15,162 nt of DNA from an uncultured Ruminococcus sp. (GTDB lineage: Bacteria; Bacillota; Clostridia; UBA1212; UBA1255), in the NCBI GenBank assembly GCA_902782885.1, contig CACZOW010000290.1, positions 1-15,162 on the forward strand, written 5' to 3'. Below are positions 12,991-15,162 of the stretch, in pieces. The notes under the pieces are model-generated. The model was not told the DNA's origin, did not search any database, and saw only the letters and a program-made list of their open reading frames with translations. How positions within the stretch are numbered: the first letter of the stretch is position 1; every line of letters starts with the position of its first letter. A program made the position numbers and the translations under genes.

Positions 12991-15162
12991 TTATACCACT
13001 ATGTTGACGATGCGGCCCGGTACCACGATCACCTTGCGCACCGGTTTGTCCCCGATGAGCGCTTTTATCTTTTCATCCGCCAGCGCGGCGGCTTCCACCG
13101 CTTTCACGTCGGCGTCCGCGGGCACGACGATGCGGCCTTTGAGTTTGCCGCAGATCTGCACCGCCAGTTCGACTTCGGCTTTTACGGTGGCGCTTTCGTC
13201 GAATTCCGGCCAGCTTTCCTGATATACCATTTTATCGGACAATCCGAGCCGCTGCCATATCTCTTCGGTGATGTGGGGGGCAACGGGATTCAGCAGTCTG
13301 AGCAGCACGCTGAAGTCGCCGCGGGAGAGTTCGCCTTTTGCGTAGATCTCGTTGACCAGCGTCATCATGGCGGCAATAGCGGTGTTGAACTTCATCCGCT
13401 CGTAGTCGTCGGACACTTTGCGGATCGTCTCATGCAGGACGCCGCGGTTCGCCGCGGATTCGCCGGCTTCGTCCGTGACCATATCCTGCAGTTTCCAGAC
13501 ACGTTCAAGGAAGCGGTAACAGCCGCGCGCGCCGTTGGTAGACCACGGTATCGCCTGATCGAAGGCGCCCATGAACATTTCGTACAGCCGGAACGCGTCC
13601 GCGCCGATCTCCGCCACGATGTCGTCGGGATTGATGACGTTGCCTCTGGATTTGGACATCTTCTCGCCGTTCTCGCCCAGGATCATGCCGTGGGACGTGC
13701 GCTTCACGTAGGGTTCCGGACAGGGAACCGCGCCGATGTCGTACAGGAATTTATGCCAGAAGCGGGAGTACAGCAGGTGCAGCGTGGTGTGCTCCATGCC
13801 GCCGTTGTACCAGTCGACGGGCAGCCAGTATTTCATTGCCTCTTCGGACGCGATGCCTTTGTCGTACTGCGGATCCGTGTATCGGATGAAGTACCAGGAG
13901 GAACCGGCCCACTGGGGCATGGTATCGGTCTCGCGCTTGGCGGGAGCGCCGCAGCAGGGGCAGGTGGTATTGACCCAGTCCGTGGCGTTGACCAGCGGAG
14001 ATTCGCCGCTGTCGGTCTGCACGTAGTGCTCCAGTTCGGGCAGCTTCAGAGGAAGCTCTTCCTCGGGCACGGGCACCCAGCCGCATTTGTCGCATTTTAC
14101 CAGCGGAATAGGTTCGCCCCAGTATCTCTGGCGGCTGAACACCCAGTCGCGGAGCTTGAAGTTGACCTTGCGCACGCCTTTGCCCTGCTCGCTGAGCCAG
14201 TCGATGATGGCCTTCTTGGCCTCCGCCACGGAAAGACCGTTGAGGAAACCGGAATTGACCATCGTGCCGGTCTGGATGTCGGTGAAGGCGGCTTCCTGAA
14301 CGTTGCCCCCGGCCACCACTTCGATGATCGGAAGCCCAAACTTTTTGGCGAACGCCCAGTCGCGGTCGTCGTGGGCGGGCACGGCCATGATGGCGCCGGT
14401 ACCGTATGAGCTCAATACGTAATCGGAGATCCAGACGGGTATCTCCGTGCCGTTCACGGGGTTGATCGCTTTAACGCCTTCCAGCGGCACGCCGGTCTTG
14501 TCCTTGGCCAGTTCGGTGCGTTCGAAATCGCTCTTGCGCGCGGCTTCGGCTTTGTACGCTTCCACTTCGGCGTAATTGGTTATGTACGGTTTCAGACGCT
14601 CCACCACGGCGTGCTCCGGCGAGACTACCATATATGTGGCACCGAACAGCGTGTCGGGCCGGGTGGTGTATACGGTCAGTTTCTCGCCCAGCGCCGGCAG
14701 ATAGAAGTCAACTTCCGCGCCCTCGCTGCGGCCGATCCAGTTGCGCTGCTGCGTCTTTACTTTTTCGATGAAGTCAACGCCCTCGAGCCCGTCCAGCAGC
14801 TTCTGCGCGTAATCGGTGATCCGGAGCATCCACTGGGATTTTACTTTGCGGACCACTTCCCCGCCGCAGCGCTCGCAGACGCCGTTGACCACTTCTTCGT
14901 TGGCCAGACCGACTTTGCAGGAGGTGCACCAGTTGATGGGCATCTCGGCTTTGTACGCGAGACCCTTTTTGAACAGCTGCAGGAAGATCCACTGGGTCCC
15001 GTGATAATAGTTCGGGTCGGTGGTGTTGACCTCGCGCGTCCAGTCGAAGGAGAAGCCCAGCATTTTAAGCTGACGGGTGAAGCGGGCAATATTTTCCGCG
15101 GTCACCTTCGCGGGGTGCACGTGGTTCTTTATGGCGTAGTTCTCCGCGGGCAATCCGAACGC
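12991..15162 (-). CDS. leuS: Leucine--tRNA ligase, 5' end outside the window
   Basis: Class I synthetase charging tRNA-Leu; 723 residues are visible. The reading frame is open to the right edge (first residues AFGLPAENYA), so about 80 N-terminal residues including the HIGH motif are missing because of the window. Numbered from the edge: Cys-rich knuckle CTSC...CERC (79-99); CP1 editing domain with TTRPDT (166-171) and GTGAIMAVPAHDDRD (254-268); RYWGEPIP (346-353); a second Cys cluster CDKC (357-360) and CPCC (401-404); MPQWAGSSWYFIRY (415-428); KMSKS (501-505); anticodon-binding domain (about 560-655); and C-terminal PVRKVIVVPGRIVNIVV. Editing and synthetic sites both look intact. First visible gene of the five-gene unit running down to 7948. 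Confidence 0.97.
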   Translation of the reverse strand, partial: AFGLPAENYAIKNHVHPAKVTAENIARFTRQLKMLGFSFDWTREVNTTDPNYYHGTQWIFLQLFKKGLAYKAEMPINWCTSCKVGLANEEVVNGVCERCGGEVVRKVKSQWMLRITDYAQKLLDGLEGVDFIEKVKTQQRNWIGRSEGAEVDFYLPALGEKLTVYTTRPDTLFGATYMVVSPEHAVVERLKPYITNYAEVEAYKAEAARKSDFERTELAKDKTGVPLEGVKAINPVNGTEIPVWISDYVLSSYGTGAIMAVPAHDDRDWAFAKKFGLPIIEVVAGGNVQEAAFTDIQTGTMVNSGFLNGLSVAEAKKAIIDWLSEQGKGVRKVNFKLRDWVFSRQRYWGEPIPLVKCDKCGWVPVPEEELPLKLPELEHYVQTDSGESPLVNATDWVNTTCPCCGAPAKRETDTMPQWAGSSWYFIRYTDPQYDKGIASEEAMKYWLPVDWYNGGMEHTTLHLLYSRFWHKFLYDIGAVPCPEPYVKRTSHGMILGENGEKMSKSRGNVINPDDIVAEIGADAFRLYEMFMGAFDQAIPWSTNGARGCYRFLERVWKLQDMVTDEAGESAANRGVLHETIRKVSDDYERMKFNTAIAAMMTLVNEIYAKGELSRGDFSVLLRLLNPVAPHITEEIWQRLGLSDKMVYQESWPEFDESATVKAEVELAVQICGKLKGRIVVPADADVKAVEAAALADEKIKALIGDKPVRKVIVVPGRIVNIVV

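Noticed and set aside
12958..14409. 483-residue open frame on the plus strand
   Set aside because: It is antisense to leuS, which is unmistakable; its composition is shadow-like with no recognisable motif.

Overview
The window looks like a chromosomal segment of a GC-rich Clostridia-type Firmicute, possibly an uncultured gut lineage. The grounds are lipoprotein signal peptides, AGGAGG-like ribosome binding sites, sigma-A-type promoters and Gram-positive-like gene content. This is inference from style; no marker fixes the taxon. Every protein gene supported here is on the minus strand. The only plus-strand gene is a tRNA. No phage, transposase, CRISPR or defence genes were seen.

Layout. (1) 1-1088: 5' part of a sialate O-acetylesterase (SGNH-type carbohydrate esterase), cut by the left edge, with a clear promoter at 1144-1172. 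(2) 1089-1498: an intergenic region with a 4-unit degenerate repeat array (1178-1268), a 10-bp inverted repeat and a strong promoter driving tRNA-Val(CAC) at 1499-1575. A bidirectional terminator follows the tRNA. (3) 1640-4978: a two-gene unit of a SERCA-like Ca2+ P-type ATPase followed by a discoidin (F5/8C-like) lipoprotein. (4) 4988-5450: non-coding, with the ATPase promoter and the terminator of the next gene. (5) 5451-7475: a lipoprotein with an N-terminal beta-sandwich-like region and a C-terminal GH99/WbsX-like domain, with an excellent promoter (TTGACA-17-TAAAAT) and a 21-bp near-palindrome further upstream. (6) 7553-7947: non-coding, with more copies of the repeat family. (7) 7948-15162: a compact five-gene unit, leuS (cut by the right edge), a small 3-TM protein, argS, a membrane acyltransferase and a UvrD/Rep-like helicase. 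Gaps within it are -4 to 28 nt.

Functions. The esterase, the discoidin lipoprotein and the GH99-like lipoprotein all point to glycan recognition or degradation. The ATPase exports Ca2+. The leuS-argS unit is housekeeping translation with a cell-envelope modifier and a DNA helicase attached. The most unexplained signal is the repeat family GCTTG-NNN-GCYTGGGTAAATG. It occurs at about 23-24 bp period upstream of the esterase promoter, again upstream of the GH99-like gene, and once just after the helicase stop codon. The tRNA also carries two unpaired stem positions that deserve checking.
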